Notes: a model not told the origin generated them from the letters alone. DNA of 64,000 nucleotides from Eikenella longinqua (GCF_001648355.1 NZ_LXSL01000013.1:112325-176324), one strand, 5' to 3'. Positions 45,851-54,887 are shown, numbered from the stretch's first letter. Numbers and translations: made by a program.

Positions 45851-46510
45851 AAAATATCCGCCCGGCTGCGGCAGCCTTGGCGCGGCGTGGCAAAAAAGGG
45901 CGTTCTGCCGTACAATCCGCGCGATTTGTTTAACGGGGCAAGGGCTTGGCTTGCGTGGCGAAAGGCTACCTGAAGAATTAGCCTTTGTTCGGGTGGATGT
46001 TGTGCAGCCATGCCTTGTATGGTATTCGGAATTTCTGCAACAAATATTTTCAGGTAGCCTTTCTCGGTTGGGCTTCGTTCACCTTTGCGCCTCGTGCCGG
46101 CGCGGGCACTTCCTTTTCTTTGCTTCGCCAAAGAAAAGGAAGCAAAAGAAAGGCGACTGCGGGCACAGGTTTGGCTTCGCCAAACTCCCCTCACTCCGCA
46201 CGGTTTTTTGGGCGGGCTCGCAACTTGCGGCTACGCCGCTTCGAACATGCAAGCCCTTGTTCCCCGAAAAACCGCGCTCCGTTCGGCTGTGCCAGCAGAG
46301 AGGGCGGCAAGCCCAGAATGTTTATGGTAAATAATTCTGTTTTGAAAAGGCGGTATGTAGAGGCTACCTGAAAAAAGGTAGGATACCTGAACCCATCCCC
46401 TAGGGGTGTGCAAGACAGGTATGATTCATCAACATCTGCCACTTTCCCACAACACAACGCGGCGCCCGCCGCCCATCCGGCCGCATCCGCCGGCCTTGCT
46501 ATGGAACAAT
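45851..46510. other. Intergenic region with the second structured repeat
   Basis: It holds a DUS-like copy at 45962 (AGGCTACCTGAAG), a reverse DUS at 46050, copy B of the 240-bp repeat (46076-46318), and one more DUS before lptF. ORFs inside are repeat translations. No gene is supported; lptF may be transcribed from this region. Confidence 0.55.
46076..46318. repeat. ~240-bp multi-hairpin repeat, copy B
   Basis: Same layout as 24138-24376. The 14-bp stem CTTCCTTTTCTTTG with its complement is identical (46109-46142). The next hairpin is GTTTGGC-TTC-GCCAAAC, one base pair longer than in copy A, so the change is paired. Also GCGGC-TAC-GCCGC, differing only in the loop. DUS copies lie on both sides. 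Confidence 0.8.
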
Positions 46511-47623
46511 ATGGTTTATCAGAGAAAATTCATTAAAGAAGTGTCGCAAACCGCCATGGGCGTATTTGTGCTGCTCTTGGCCACGCTGGTGGCGGTGCAG
46601 GCGGTGAAGCTCTTGGGCAGCGCGGCCGGCGGCAAGGTGGCGGCCGATGCGGTGGCCACGCTGGTGGCGTTTTGGACGGTGGCGTTGATGCCCATCGTGC
46701 TCATCCTCACCGCCTACATCAGCGCGCTCACGGTGCTCTCCCGCTATTGGCGCGACAGCGAAATGGCGGTGTGGCTCTCTTCCGGCCTCTCGCTCTACGG
46801 CTGGATTAAGCCGCTGATGGCCTTTGCCGTGCCTTTTGCCCTGCTCACAGCGCTGGTGTCGATGCTGGTGATGCCGTGGGCGGATTCGCGCAGCCGCGAG
46901 TTTGCCGAAGTGCTCAAGCGGCGGCAGGACACATCCATGGTGCGTCCGGGCGTGTTTCAAGAATTCGGCGGCAGCACGCCGCGCGTGTATTTTGTGGAGA
47001 AATTTGACGCGGGCAGCGGCGATGCGGCCAATCTGTTTATCCGCGAGCAAAACGCGCAGGGGCGCGACACGCTGATTACCGCCGAGCGCGGCCGTTTCGC
47101 CGAAGCCGACAACCAGCGCACGCTGGAGCTCTTCAACGGCCGGCGCTACAGCGGCACGCCCGGCATGGCCGATTACGACGAAGTCTCCTTCGAGCGGCTG
47201 CACCTGATTGTGGGCACCGCGCCCAAGCTGGTGCAGCGCGACATCCACCGCCGCACCGTGCCCACCGCCAAGCTGTGGGGCAACCCCAATCCGGAATTGC
47301 GCGGCGAGCTGATGTGGCGCATCACCATGCCGGTGAGCGTGCTGATTTTGGCGCTTTTGGCGCTGCCGCTCTCCTATATGGACAACCGCAGCGGCCGCAG
47401 CTACAGCCTGCTGATTGCCATCGGCATGTTTCTGCTTTATCAAAACGGGCTCACGCTGGTGCGCGACGGCATCAGCAGCGGCAAGATTCCGCTGTGGCCG
47501 GGCTTGATTGTGCCGCATCTTTTAATGCTGATGCTGGCTGTGTTGCTGCTGCGCGTGCGCAGCCAGCCGGCCAGGCCGTTTTGGCAGGCGCTGCGCCTGG
47601 CTCTGGGAGGCAAACCGGCATGA
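46511..47623 (+). CDS. lptF: LPS export permease LptF
   Basis: An inner-membrane subunit of the LptB2FGC machine that extracts LPS/LOS. It has 370 residues starting MVYQRKFIKEVSQTAMG. There are six transmembrane helices (three N-terminal, three C-terminal) around a periplasmic beta-jellyroll domain (~120-265). YQRKFIKE is the conserved N-terminal signature. The stop overlaps the lptG start as ATGA (47620-47623), a translationally coupled pair. Confidence 0.94.
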   Translation: MVYQRKFIKEVSQTAMGVFVLLLATLVAVQAVKLLGSAAGGKVAADAVATLVAFWTVALMPIVLILTAYISALTVLSRYWRDSEMAVWLSSGLSLYGWIKPLMAFAVPFALLTALVSMLVMPWADSRSREFAEVLKRRQDTSMVRPGVFQEFGGSTPRVYFVEKFDAGSGDAANLFIREQNAQGRDTLITAERGRFAEADNQRTLELFNGRRYSGTPGMADYDEVSFERLHLIVGTAPKLVQRDIHRRTVPTAKLWGNPNPELRGELMWRITMPVSVLILALLALPLSYMDNRSGRSYSLLIAIGMFLLYQNGLTLVRDGISSGKIPLWPGLIVPHLLMLMLAVLLLRVRSQPARPFWQALRLALGGKPA

Positions 47624-48690
47624 AACTGCTCACCCGCTATCTGATCCGCCGCCTGGGCACGGCCACGCTGTATGCGCTGTTGGCCTTGGTGGCGCTGTTT
47701 TCCTTTTTCGAAGTGATTAACGCCGTGGACGACGTGGGCGACGGCAGCTACACCGTGCTCACCCTGCTGCTGTATGTGGGCATGCGCCTGTTCGGGCATA
47801 TGTATACCCTGCTGCCGCTGGCGGTGTTGGTGGGCTGCCTGGCTGCGCTGAGCCAGCTGGCTTCGGCCAGCGAGTGGACGGTGATCCGCACCAGCGGCGC
47901 TTCGCTCAAGCGCATCATCGCCACCGTGGCGGCGGTGGGGCTGCTGGCCGGCTTCATCGGCGTGGCGCTGGGCGAATGGGTGGCGCCGTATATGGAGCAG
48001 CGCGCCGAGCGGCTGCGCCTGCACGCGGTGCAGCAAACCGTGAGCCTTGGTGGCAGCGGCCTGTGGTTCCGGCAGGGGCGCGACAACATCAATGTGCGCG
48101 AAATGCTGCCCGATGGCCGCCTGCGCGGCATCCGCATCTACCGCTACAACGAGCACGCCGCCCTTGCCGCCGCCTGGCAGGCCGAGGAAGGGCGCGTGAA
48201 CGGCAACGGCACGTGGACGCTCAAGCAGGTGGCGCGCACCAGCCTGCTGGCCGAGCGCACGCACACCGAGCGCCTGCCCGAAACGCAGTGGCAAAGCGAA
48301 GTGGGGCTGGATTTGCTCGGCGTGCTGCTGGTGGACACCGACCAAATGTCGGCGCGCAGCCTGAAGGTGTATATCGACCACCTGCAAAGCAACGGCCAGC
48401 AAACTGCCACCTATGCCACCGCCTGGTGGCGCAAACTGCTCTACCCGCTGGTGTGCACGGTGATGGCGTTGGTGGCGCTGGCCTTCACGCCGCAGAGTGC
48501 GCGCCACGGCAACATCGGCGTGCGCCTGTTCCTCGGCATCTGCCTCGGCCTCGCCTTCCACTTTGCCGGCCTACTCTCCGGCTATGTGGCGCAACTCTCC
48601 GGCCTGCCGCCCTTGGGCGCCGCCGCGCTGCCCGGCGCGGTGTTTGCCCTCGCCGCCACTTGGTTGATTCGGCGGCAGGAAGTGCGCTGA
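47620..48690 (+). CDS. lptG: LPS export permease LptG
   Basis: Partner of LptF, 356 residues. N-terminal helices begin MKLLTRYLIRRLGTATLYALLAL. A periplasmic domain spans ~115-255, and three C-terminal helices include the conserved AFTPQSARHGNIGVRLFLGI segment. The ATGA overlap with lptF supports the start. lptB, lptC and lptA are not in this window. Confidence 0.94.
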   Translation: MKLLTRYLIRRLGTATLYALLALVALFSFFEVINAVDDVGDGSYTVLTLLLYVGMRLFGHMYTLLPLAVLVGCLAALSQLASASEWTVIRTSGASLKRIIATVAAVGLLAGFIGVALGEWVAPYMEQRAERLRLHAVQQTVSLGGSGLWFRQGRDNINVREMLPDGRLRGIRIYRYNEHAALAAAWQAEEGRVNGNGTWTLKQVARTSLLAERTHTERLPETQWQSEVGLDLLGVLLVDTDQMSARSLKVYIDHLQSNGQQTATYATAWWRKLLYPLVCTVMALVALAFTPQSARHGNIGVRLFLGICLGLAFHFAGLLSGYVAQLSGLPPLGAAALPGAVFALAATWLIRRQEVR

Positions 48691-48874
48691 GGAGGGGCTG
48701 GTTGGGTTTTCAGGTAGCCTGTTTGAATCTTTATCGGGCTACCTGAAAATAAGATGGCGGCATTTTTCAGGTAGCCTCAGATTGTTGTTTACAAGAATGT
48801 GCGGTTTAGGGCTTCAGGTAGCCTATTGATGGGGCTGTTGTTGTTCGGATGGGTAAAAACGGGAGGATAAGAAA

Positions 48875-49426
48875 ATGATGCTGATACTGGTTGTGGTGGT
48901 GGCTGTGATTGTTTTTGCTATGGTTTCCGGTTCGAAAAAAGGCGGTGGTAGGAAAAGAGCCTCTAAGGCACAGCAGAGAGCATCGGAAGACGTGAATGAG
49001 CCTTGGCCGTTTTATCCCAGCTATGCTATGAGCCGCAACGAACAAGAAGTGTATTGGAAGCTGGAGCAGGCCTTGCCAGACTATATTGTGCTGGCGCAAG
49101 TACAGGCTTCGCGGGTATTAAAGGTAAAGCGGGGAGAGAACCATCAGGCGTGGCTTAACCGGATTAACCGCATGAGCTACGATTATCTAATTTGTCATAA
49201 AAACACTTACCCGTTGCTGGTGATTGAATTGGATGATTCCACGCACGATCGGGCAGATCGGCAAGATGCCGACCGCCGCAAAGAGATGGCCTTGGCCGGT
49301 GCGGGAATTAAAATCGTCCGTTGGCGGAAGCAAGATGTACCCTCTGCGGAGCAGATTCTGGCGCTTGTACGGCAGCAGCAAGCAATGCTTCAGGAGAGGA
49401 TGAAACGGAAACAACAGGCTACCTGA
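48875..49426 (+). CDS. DUF2726 protein with N-terminal membrane anchor
   Basis: A 183-residue protein. Residues 2-18 form one transmembrane helix (MLILVVVVAVIVFAMV), followed by a basic linker. The DUF2726 domain (~45-165) has VYWKLEQALPDYIVLAQVQ, DYLICHKNTYPLLVIELDD and GIKIVRWR. The last two resemble the core (D-E-x-K-like) of PD-(D/E)XK nucleases, so a nuclease-like fold is possible, but activity is unproven. The stop TGA is inside a DUS (49415-49427), adding AT at the C-terminus. Three DUS copies lie upstream. Confidence 0.82.
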   Translation: MMLILVVVVAVIVFAMVSGSKKGGGRKRASKAQQRASEDVNEPWPFYPSYAMSRNEQEVYWKLEQALPDYIVLAQVQASRVLKVKRGENHQAWLNRINRMSYDYLICHKNTYPLLVIELDDSTHDRADRQDADRRKEMALAGAGIKIVRWRKQDVPSAEQILALVRQQQAMLQERMKRKQQAT

Positions 49427-49494
49427 AAAACAGGCTTGGCAATTTTCAGGTAGCCCTAATCAAGCAGTCATCACAATATAATCAAGGAGAAACC

Positions 49495-50115
49495 ATGTTT
49501 ACAGGAATTGTACAAGGCTTGGGCGAAGTGCTGGCCGTGGAGCAGCGCGCGCCCGATTTCCGCAGCCACACCGTGCGCCTGCCCGAAGGTGCGGATGCCG
49601 ATTTGCGCGTGGGCGCATCGGTGGCGCACAACGGCTGCTGCCTCACCGTTACCCGCGTGCACGCCAACGGCGCGGCCGATTTCGACCTGATGGGCGAAAC
49701 GCTGGCCAAAACCAACCTCGGCGCGTTGCGGCCGGGCGACAAGGTAAACATCGAGCGTGCCGCCCGCTTCGGCGACGAAATCGGCGGCCACAGCATGAGC
49801 GGGCATATCAGCAACACCGCCGAAATCAGCCGCATCGAAGAGAGCGGCCTGAACCGCACCGTGTGGTTCAGGCTACCTGAAAACCTGAAAGGCTATGTAT
49901 TCCCCAAAGGATTCATCGGCTTGGACGGTTGCAGCCTCACCGTCGGCACGGTAACCGACAGCGAGTTCAACGTGCACCTGATTCCCGAAACCCTGAGCCG
50001 CACGCTGTTTGGCAGCCGCCGGGCCGGCGAGCGCGTAAACGTGGAAATCGACCCGCAAACGCAGGTGATTGTGGACACCGTGGCGCGGATTCTGGCTGAA
50101 CGGGCGAAGCAATGA
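49495..50115 (+). CDS. ribE: Riboflavin synthase, alpha chain
   Basis: Dismutates two 6,7-dimethyl-8-ribityllumazine molecules to riboflavin. It has 206 residues in two lumazine-binding repeats: MFTGIVQGLGEV... and GDEIGGHSMSGHI... The N-terminal MFTGIV and the GCCLTVTRV and DGCSLTVGTV motifs are canonical. AAGGAG precedes the ATG. A DUS is in frame (49870) as RLPENL between the repeats. The stop overlaps the next gene as ATGA. No FMN riboswitch lies upstream. Confidence 0.95.
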   Translation: MFTGIVQGLGEVLAVEQRAPDFRSHTVRLPEGADADLRVGASVAHNGCCLTVTRVHANGAADFDLMGETLAKTNLGALRPGDKVNIERAARFGDEIGGHSMSGHISNTAEISRIEESGLNRTVWFRLPENLKGYVFPKGFIGLDGCSLTVGTVTDSEFNVHLIPETLSRTLFGSRRAGERVNVEIDPQTQVIVDTVARILAERAKQ

Positions 50116-50738
50116 CAACGAGCGAACTGCCGCCGCAAGTGCCGCGACGGGGCGGCAGGCTGAGCCGCCGCGTGGCGGCCGTTTTGCTGCGGCTTTTGGG
50201 CTGGCGCGTGGCTGGCAGCGTGCCGGATGTGGCCAAATGCGTGGTCATCGCCGTGCCGCACACTTCTAATTTCGACGGGCTGTATGTGCTGCCCGCCCTC
50301 TTGGCCTTGGATTTGAAAATCAGCATTTTCGGCAAGCAAAGCCTGTTTGCCGTGCCCGGCCTGGCGGCGTTTTTGCGCTGGGCGGGCGTGATGCCGCTGG
50401 ATAGGGCGCACGCCGGCGGCGTGGTGGACGAGGCGGTGGCAAGCTTCCGCCGCAGCGAGCGCCTGTTTCTCGGCATTTCGCCCGAAGGCACGCGCCACGC
50501 CGCGCCCAAATGGAAAAGCGGTTATTGGCGGATTGCGCGCGGTGCGGGCGTGCCGATATTGCCGGTGGCGATTGACTACGCCCGGCGCGAAGTGCTCTTC
50601 TTGCCGTTGTTTGCCCCCAGTGCCGACATGGCCGCCGACCATGCCGCCCTGGCCGCGCTGTTTCGCGGCGTCGAGCCGAAACACCGGCACCGCCTGTCCT
50701 TGCCGTTGCGCGAACATCCGATAAACGAAACCGATTGA
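50112..50738 (+). CDS. PlsC-type lysophospholipid acyltransferase
   Basis: A 208-residue membrane-associated acyltransferase of the PlsC/LPLAT family. The catalytic H-x4-D is HTSNFD (His50-Asp55) and EGTR (125-128) binds the phosphate. A hydrophobic segment (~61-90) anchors it. It is probably a 1-acyl-glycerol-3-phosphate or similar acyltransferase; the acceptor is not predictable. The ATG overlaps the ribE stop. trmJ follows after one base. Confidence 0.85.
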   Translation: MTTSELPPQVPRRGGRLSRRVAAVLLRLLGWRVAGSVPDVAKCVVIAVPHTSNFDGLYVLPALLALDLKISIFGKQSLFAVPGLAAFLRWAGVMPLDRAHAGGVVDEAVASFRRSERLFLGISPEGTRHAAPKWKSGYWRIARGAGVPILPVAIDYARREVLFLPLFAPSADMAADHAALAALFRGVEPKHRHRLSLPLREHPINETD

Positions 50739-50739
50739 T

Positions 50740-51546
50740 ATGACCGACACCCCCACCGTTCCCGACTACCTGCGCCACATCCGCGTGGTGCTCGCGCGCA
50801 CCAGTCACCCCGGCAACATCGGCGCCGCCGCCCGCGCCATGAAAACCATGGGTCTGAGCCGCCTCACCCTGGTGGCGCCGAACCTGATGGCCACGCCGAT
50901 GACGCCCGAGCCGCCCGCCTTCGATGCCGGGCGCGCCGCCGCATTCCGGCTGCCGGAAGAAAGCTTCATCCTCGCTTCCGGCGCGCGCGACGTGCTGGAG
51001 CAGGCGCAGATTGTGGCTACGTTGGACGAAGCGCTGGCCGACACCGTGCTCAGCTGCGCACTCACCAGCCGCCGCCGCGAGCTCTCCGCCCCGCTGCACA
51101 CGCCGCGCGAGCTGGTGCCCGAGCTGTTGCAGGCCGCGCGGCAGGGTTTTCAGGTAGCCCTCGTGTTCGGCAACGAAACCTTCGGCCTGAATATCGACGA
51201 AGTGCAGCGCTGCAACCGCCTGCTCACCATCAGCGGCAATCCCGCCTATTTTTCGCTCAACCTGGCGCAGGCCGTGCAGGTGGTGTGCTACGAAATTTTC
51301 AGCCAAACCGGCATGGGCGTGAGCCGGCTGGCGCACGAGCACACCCCCGCCACGCAAAGCCAAATCCGCGGTATGGTGGAACACTTGGAGCAAATCATCG
51401 AGCAAACCGGCTTCGCCCACCGCCGCAACCAAGAACGCATGATGCGCCGCCTGCACAGCTTGTTCGACCGCGCCTCGCCTAGCCGCGAAGACATCGACCT
51501 GCTACGCGGCCTGTGGAACAGAATCGGGCAGCGCTTGAAGGGGTGA
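50740..51546 (+). CDS. trmJ: tRNA (cytidine/uridine-2'-O-)-methyltransferase TrmJ
   Basis: A SPOUT-family enzyme that 2'-O-methylates tRNA position 32. It has 268 residues. The SpoU knot is visible as VVLARTSHPGNIGAAARAMK at the start, then ALVFGNETFGLN, and NPAYFSLNLAQAVQVVCYEI near residue 180. The C-terminal helical tail is typical. A DUS is in frame (51147) as GFQVALVF, inside the conserved strand. It is third in ribE-plsC-trmJ. Confidence 0.92.
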   Translation: MTDTPTVPDYLRHIRVVLARTSHPGNIGAAARAMKTMGLSRLTLVAPNLMATPMTPEPPAFDAGRAAAFRLPEESFILASGARDVLEQAQIVATLDEALADTVLSCALTSRRRELSAPLHTPRELVPELLQAARQGFQVALVFGNETFGLNIDEVQRCNRLLTISGNPAYFSLNLAQAVQVVCYEIFSQTGMGVSRLAHEHTPATQSQIRGMVEHLEQIIEQTGFAHRRNQERMMRRLHSLFDRASPSREDIDLLRGLWNRIGQRLKG

Positions 51547-51579
51547 GCTTGCCTTTCTAGTGTGTTTGTTTGGAAAGAG

Positions 51580-51625
51580 AAAAGGCTACCTGAAAACCAT
51601 GTTTCGGTTTTCAGGTAGCCTTTTG
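51580..51625. terminator. DUS-pair hairpin between trmJ and tex
   Basis: AAAAGGCTACCTGAAAACC and GGTTTTCAGGTAGCCTTTT pair around an 8-nt loop between convergent genes. Confidence 0.65.
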
Positions 51626-51643
51626 CTTGGGGGGAATACGGTT

Positions 51644-53932
51644 TTACCGCTTCAACTTCGCCAGTGCATCCGCCATTGCCGAGTTTGCAGGCTGCTTTTC
51701 GCGCGGTGGTTTGCCGTTTTTCAGGCTGCCTGAACGGCTGTTCGCGCCACGTTTTTCGGTTTCAGACGGCCTTCCGCGTTTTTCCGCGCCCGCTTCGTCA
51801 TCCAAGCGCATGGTCAGCGCGATGCGTTTTCTGGCGGCATCGACTTCCAGCACTTTCACTTTCACCACGTCGCCGGCTTTCACGACTTCGCGCGGGTCTT
51901 GGACGAACTTGTTTGCCAGCGCGGAAATATGCACCAAGCCGTCTTGGTGTACGCCGATGTCCACGAATGCACCGAAGTTGGCGACGTTGGAGACCACGCC
52001 TTCGAGTATCATGCCGACTTGCAAGTCGCTGATTTCGTTAATGCCTTCGGCAAACGATGCCGTCTGAAACTCGCCGCGCGGGTCGCGGCCGGGTTTTTCC
52101 AGCTCGGACAGGATGTCCAAAATAGTGGGCAGGCCGAAGCGTTCGTCGGTGAAGTCGGATGCTTTGATTTGCTTCACGCGCTCGCGGTTGCCGATAAGTT
52201 CGGCGGCGGTAATGCCTTGTTGCGCCAGCATTTTGGCGACGACGGGGTAGGCTTCGGGGTGTACCGCGCTTGCGTCCAGCGGCTCTTTGCCGCCGTTAAT
52301 CCGCAAGAAGCCCGCCGCCTGCTCGAAGGTTTTTTCTCCCAAGCGCGGTACTTTCAGCAGTTTTTTGCGGCTGTCGAACGCGCCGTTTTCATCGCGGTAA
52401 GCGACGATGTTTTGGGCAAGGGTTTGATTCAAACCGGAAATCCGCGCCAAAAGCGGGGCGGAGGCGGTGTTCACATCGACGCCGACAGCGTTCACGCAGT
52501 CTTCGACCACCGCGTCCAGCGATTTGGCGAGCTGGCTTTGGTTTACGTCGTGCTGATACTGCCCCACGCCGATGGATTTGGGGTCGATTTTGACCAACTC
52601 GGCAAGCGGGTCTTGCAGCCTGCGGGCGATGGACACCGCGCCGCGCAGGGAAACGTCCAAGTCGGGGAACTCGCGCGCCGCCAGTTCGGACGCGGAATAA
52701 ATCGACGCGCCGGCTTCGGAAACGACGATTTTGTGCAGCCCCATTTCAGGCAGCCCCTTCACCAGTTCGCCCGCGATTTTGTCGGTTTCGCGGCTGGCGG
52801 TGCCGTTGCCGATGGCGATGAGCTTCACGCCGTGCTGCTTAATCAGGCGCGACAGCATGGCAAGCATATTGTTTTCTTGGTGCAAATAGACGATGACCGT
52901 ATCCAGCAGCTTGCCCGTGTCGTCCACCACAGCGCATTTCACGCCGTTGCGGTAGCCGGGGTCGAGACCCAAAGTCGTCAGCCGTCCGGCGGGCGCGGCG
53001 AGCAGCAAGTCTTTGAGATTGCGTGCGAATACGGTAATTGCGTCGGTGTCGGCGGCTTCTTTCAGACGGCCTAAGGCTTCAAGTTCCAGCGACAAAAAGA
53101 TTTTCGCGCGCCAAGTCAGGCGCACGGTGTCGCGCAGCCATTTGTGGCCGTCTGAAATCTTGAAGCGGCGGGCGATGATTTGCTCGTATTCGCTTTGCTG
53201 CGTAATCGGTGTGTCGTCGGGCTGGTATTTGAGTGCGATGTTCAACACGCCTTCGTTCCTGCCGCGCAAAACCGCCAGTGCGCGGTGGCTGGGTATGGCG
53301 CGGACGGGTTCGCGGTGGTCAAAATAATCGCTGAATTTTTCGCCTTCGGTTTCTTTTCCTTCAACGACTTGCGCGTGGATTTCGGCTTCGTTCCACAGCT
53401 TGTCGCGCAGCGTGCCGATGAGTTCCGCGTCTTCGGCAAACTGTTCCATCAGAATCGAGCGCGCGCCGTCCAGCGCGGCTTTGGTGTCGGGGATGTTTTC
53501 GTTCAGGTAGCCTTGCGCGGCGGCTTCCACGTCCTGCGGCTGCTCGGCAAGCAACACGTCCGCCAGCGGCTGCAAACCGTGTTCGCGCGCGATTTGCGCT
53601 TTGGTGCGGCGTTTGGGTTTGTAGGGCAGATACAGGTCTTCCAGCGCGGTTTTGTTGTCGGCGGCTTCGATTTGCGCCCTGAGGTCGTCTGAAAGCTTGC
53701 CTTGCTCTTCAATGCTTTTTAAAACAACGGCTTTGCGCTCTTCCAGCTCGCGCAGGTATTGTAGCCGCTCGGCAAGCTGGCGCAACTGCGTGTCGTCCAG
53801 CCCGCCCGTGGCTTCCTTGCGGTAGCGGGCGATAAACGGCACGGTCGCGCCGTCGTCCAAAAGCTCGACGGCGGCGGTGATTTGGGCGGCGGTGGCGGAG
53901 AGTTCTTGAGAGAGGATTTGGGTGATGTTCAT
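51644..53932 (-). CDS. tex: RNA-binding transcription accessory protein Tex
   Basis: A ~760-residue S1-domain protein with a Tex N-terminal helical region, a YqgF-like RNase H fold (~320-430), HhH motifs (~490-560) and a C-terminal S1 domain (~645-715: MILEGVVSNVANFGAFVDIG). It affects transcription and stress survival in other bacteria. The full frame is intact. It differs from its surroundings by its uptake sequences: Neisseria, mucosa, Simonsiella and Kingella dialects plus only one Eikenella word (see findings). The C-terminus after the S1 domain is basic and low-complexity. Confidence 0.94.
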   Translation of the reverse strand: MNITQILSQELSATAAQITAAVELLDDGATVPFIARYRKEATGGLDDTQLRQLAERLQYLRELEERKAVVLKSIEEQGKLSDDLRAQIEAADNKTALEDLYLPYKPKRRTKAQIAREHGLQPLADVLLAEQPQDVEAAAQGYLNENIPDTKAALDGARSILMEQFAEDAELIGTLRDKLWNEAEIHAQVVEGKETEGEKFSDYFDHREPVRAIPSHRALAVLRGRNEGVLNIALKYQPDDTPITQQSEYEQIIARRFKISDGHKWLRDTVRLTWRAKIFLSLELEALGRLKEAADTDAITVFARNLKDLLLAAPAGRLTTLGLDPGYRNGVKCAVVDDTGKLLDTVIVYLHQENNMLAMLSRLIKQHGVKLIAIGNGTASRETDKIAGELVKGLPEMGLHKIVVSEAGASIYSASELAAREFPDLDVSLRGAVSIARRLQDPLAELVKIDPKSIGVGQYQHDVNQSQLAKSLDAVVEDCVNAVGVDVNTASAPLLARISGLNQTLAQNIVAYRDENGAFDSRKKLLKVPRLGEKTFEQAAGFLRINGGKEPLDASAVHPEAYPVVAKMLAQQGITAAELIGNRERVKQIKASDFTDERFGLPTILDILSELEKPGRDPRGEFQTASFAEGINEISDLQVGMILEGVVSNVANFGAFVDIGVHQDGLVHISALANKFVQDPREVVKAGDVVKVKVLEVDAARKRIALTMRLDDEAGAEKRGRPSETEKRGANSRSGSLKNGKPPREKQPANSAMADALAKLKR
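51720..53693. repeat. Mixed-dialect uptake sequences inside tex
   Basis: Exact words on either strand: AGGCTGCCTGAA (51723-51734) overlapping the complement of AGGCAGCCTGAA (51720-51731); the complement of AGGCCGTCTGAA at 51761-51772 and 53061-53072; ATGCCGTCTGAA (52057-52068); GCCGTCTGAA (53147-53156); AGGTCGTCTGAA (53682-53693). The Eikenella complement TTCAGGTAGCCT occurs once, at 53502-53513. A near-match, TTCAGGCAGCCC, is at 52745. Confidence 0.85.
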
Positions 53933-54064
53933 GGGTGTGCTTTCTAAAAATATCAGGCTGTGTTTCAGTAAAGGCTACCTGAAAAACGATGTCTTGGCGA
54001 AGCCAAGGCAGAGTTTCTGTGTTAGTTAAAATGCAGTTTCTGTGGAGTTGAAAATATCGGTGGT

Positions 54065-54748
54065 TTATTCTTCGTCGTCTTCATCTTCATAAGAAGTGTA
54101 GAGCCAATTATCCCAGCCGAACAGTTCGAGCAGCGTGTCGAAGCGGTTTTGCTCGGCGGTGCCGATAAACACACCGCCGACATTGCCGCCTTCGGCAAAA
54201 CAGAGCAGGATGATTTCGTGGAAGCCGTCGGTGTAGAAGCGTTGGTTTTCTTGGCGCAGCTCGACGATTTCGGTGCGGTTTTGCCGGACAAACTGCACGG
54301 CTTGGCTGCTTACCGATTCTTCGTCCATGATGTTGGCGCAGTAGCGCAGGCCGCCCATGACGGCGTTGGTGCAGGCCAGTTGCAGCAGCAGGGCGCGGGT
54401 GTCGGGCAGGTGCGGCTGCCATTGGTTGGCATCGGCAATATCGAAGGCGATGTGGACAGGTGGGTCGTCTTGCGCCAAGTCGGCTTTGGCAATACCGCAC
54501 AGGAACACGCCTTGGTTTTCTTCCTCCAGCACCAGATAATCGCCATCGAAATCCATTTTGTCTAACGGTAGCAATCGGTTAAACGATTGATTAACCGCTT
54601 CGCTGCCGCCCAAGGCAAGCAAATATTCGCGCAACACGGCGGGGAAGCGGATGCCTAAGCGTTGTTCGGCGGCGGCGATGTCGGCTTCGGGCAGGCCGCA
54701 GGGGGAGTTGATTTGATAGAGGGTGGCGATGTGGTTGAGATAATCCAT
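54065..54748 (-). CDS. SUKH/SMI1-KNR4-like protein
   Basis: A 227-residue acidic protein starting MDYLNHIATLYQINSP. Residues ~20-50 (LPEADIAAAEQRLGIRFPAVLREYLLALGG) are the hallmark of the SMI1/KNR4 (SUKH) fold, common in immunity proteins of contact-dependent and polymorphic toxins. The C-terminus is very acidic (YEDEDDEE). No toxin, CdiA or MafB-like gene is next to it, so it is an orphan. It lies 132 bases upstream of tex and divergent from darP. GC is about 54%. Confidence 0.75.
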   Translation of the reverse strand: MDYLNHIATLYQINSPCGLPEADIAAAEQRLGIRFPAVLREYLLALGGSEAVNQSFNRLLPLDKMDFDGDYLVLEEENQGVFLCGIAKADLAQDDPPVHIAFDIADANQWQPHLPDTRALLLQLACTNAVMGGLRYCANIMDEESVSSQAVQFVRQNRTEIVELRQENQRFYTDGFHEIILLCFAEGGNVGGVFIGTAEQNRFDTLLELFGWDNWLYTSYEDEDDEE

Positions 54749-54851
54749 AACTTAGGTTTGAGGCTACTTGAAAAAATCCGCTCGGAAGCAAAACGCGGAT
54801 TATGCCACATATCGGTTTTCAGGTAGCCCGAAAGCCGCCGCGCGCAAACTT

Positions 54852-54860
54852 TGCTAAAAT
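54852..54860 (+). promoter_or_regulatory. Extended -10 promoter of darP
   Basis: TGC then TAAAAT followed by GCCGCC, 28 bases upstream of the start at 54888. No consensus -35. Confidence 0.45.
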
Positions 54861-54887
54861 GCCGCCATCTTTTTTATGGAAACCGCC

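Noticed and set aside
49427..49494. FMN riboswitch upstream of ribE
   Set aside because: The gap is only 68 bases and holds a DUS and the Shine-Dalgarno; no RFN-type conserved boxes.
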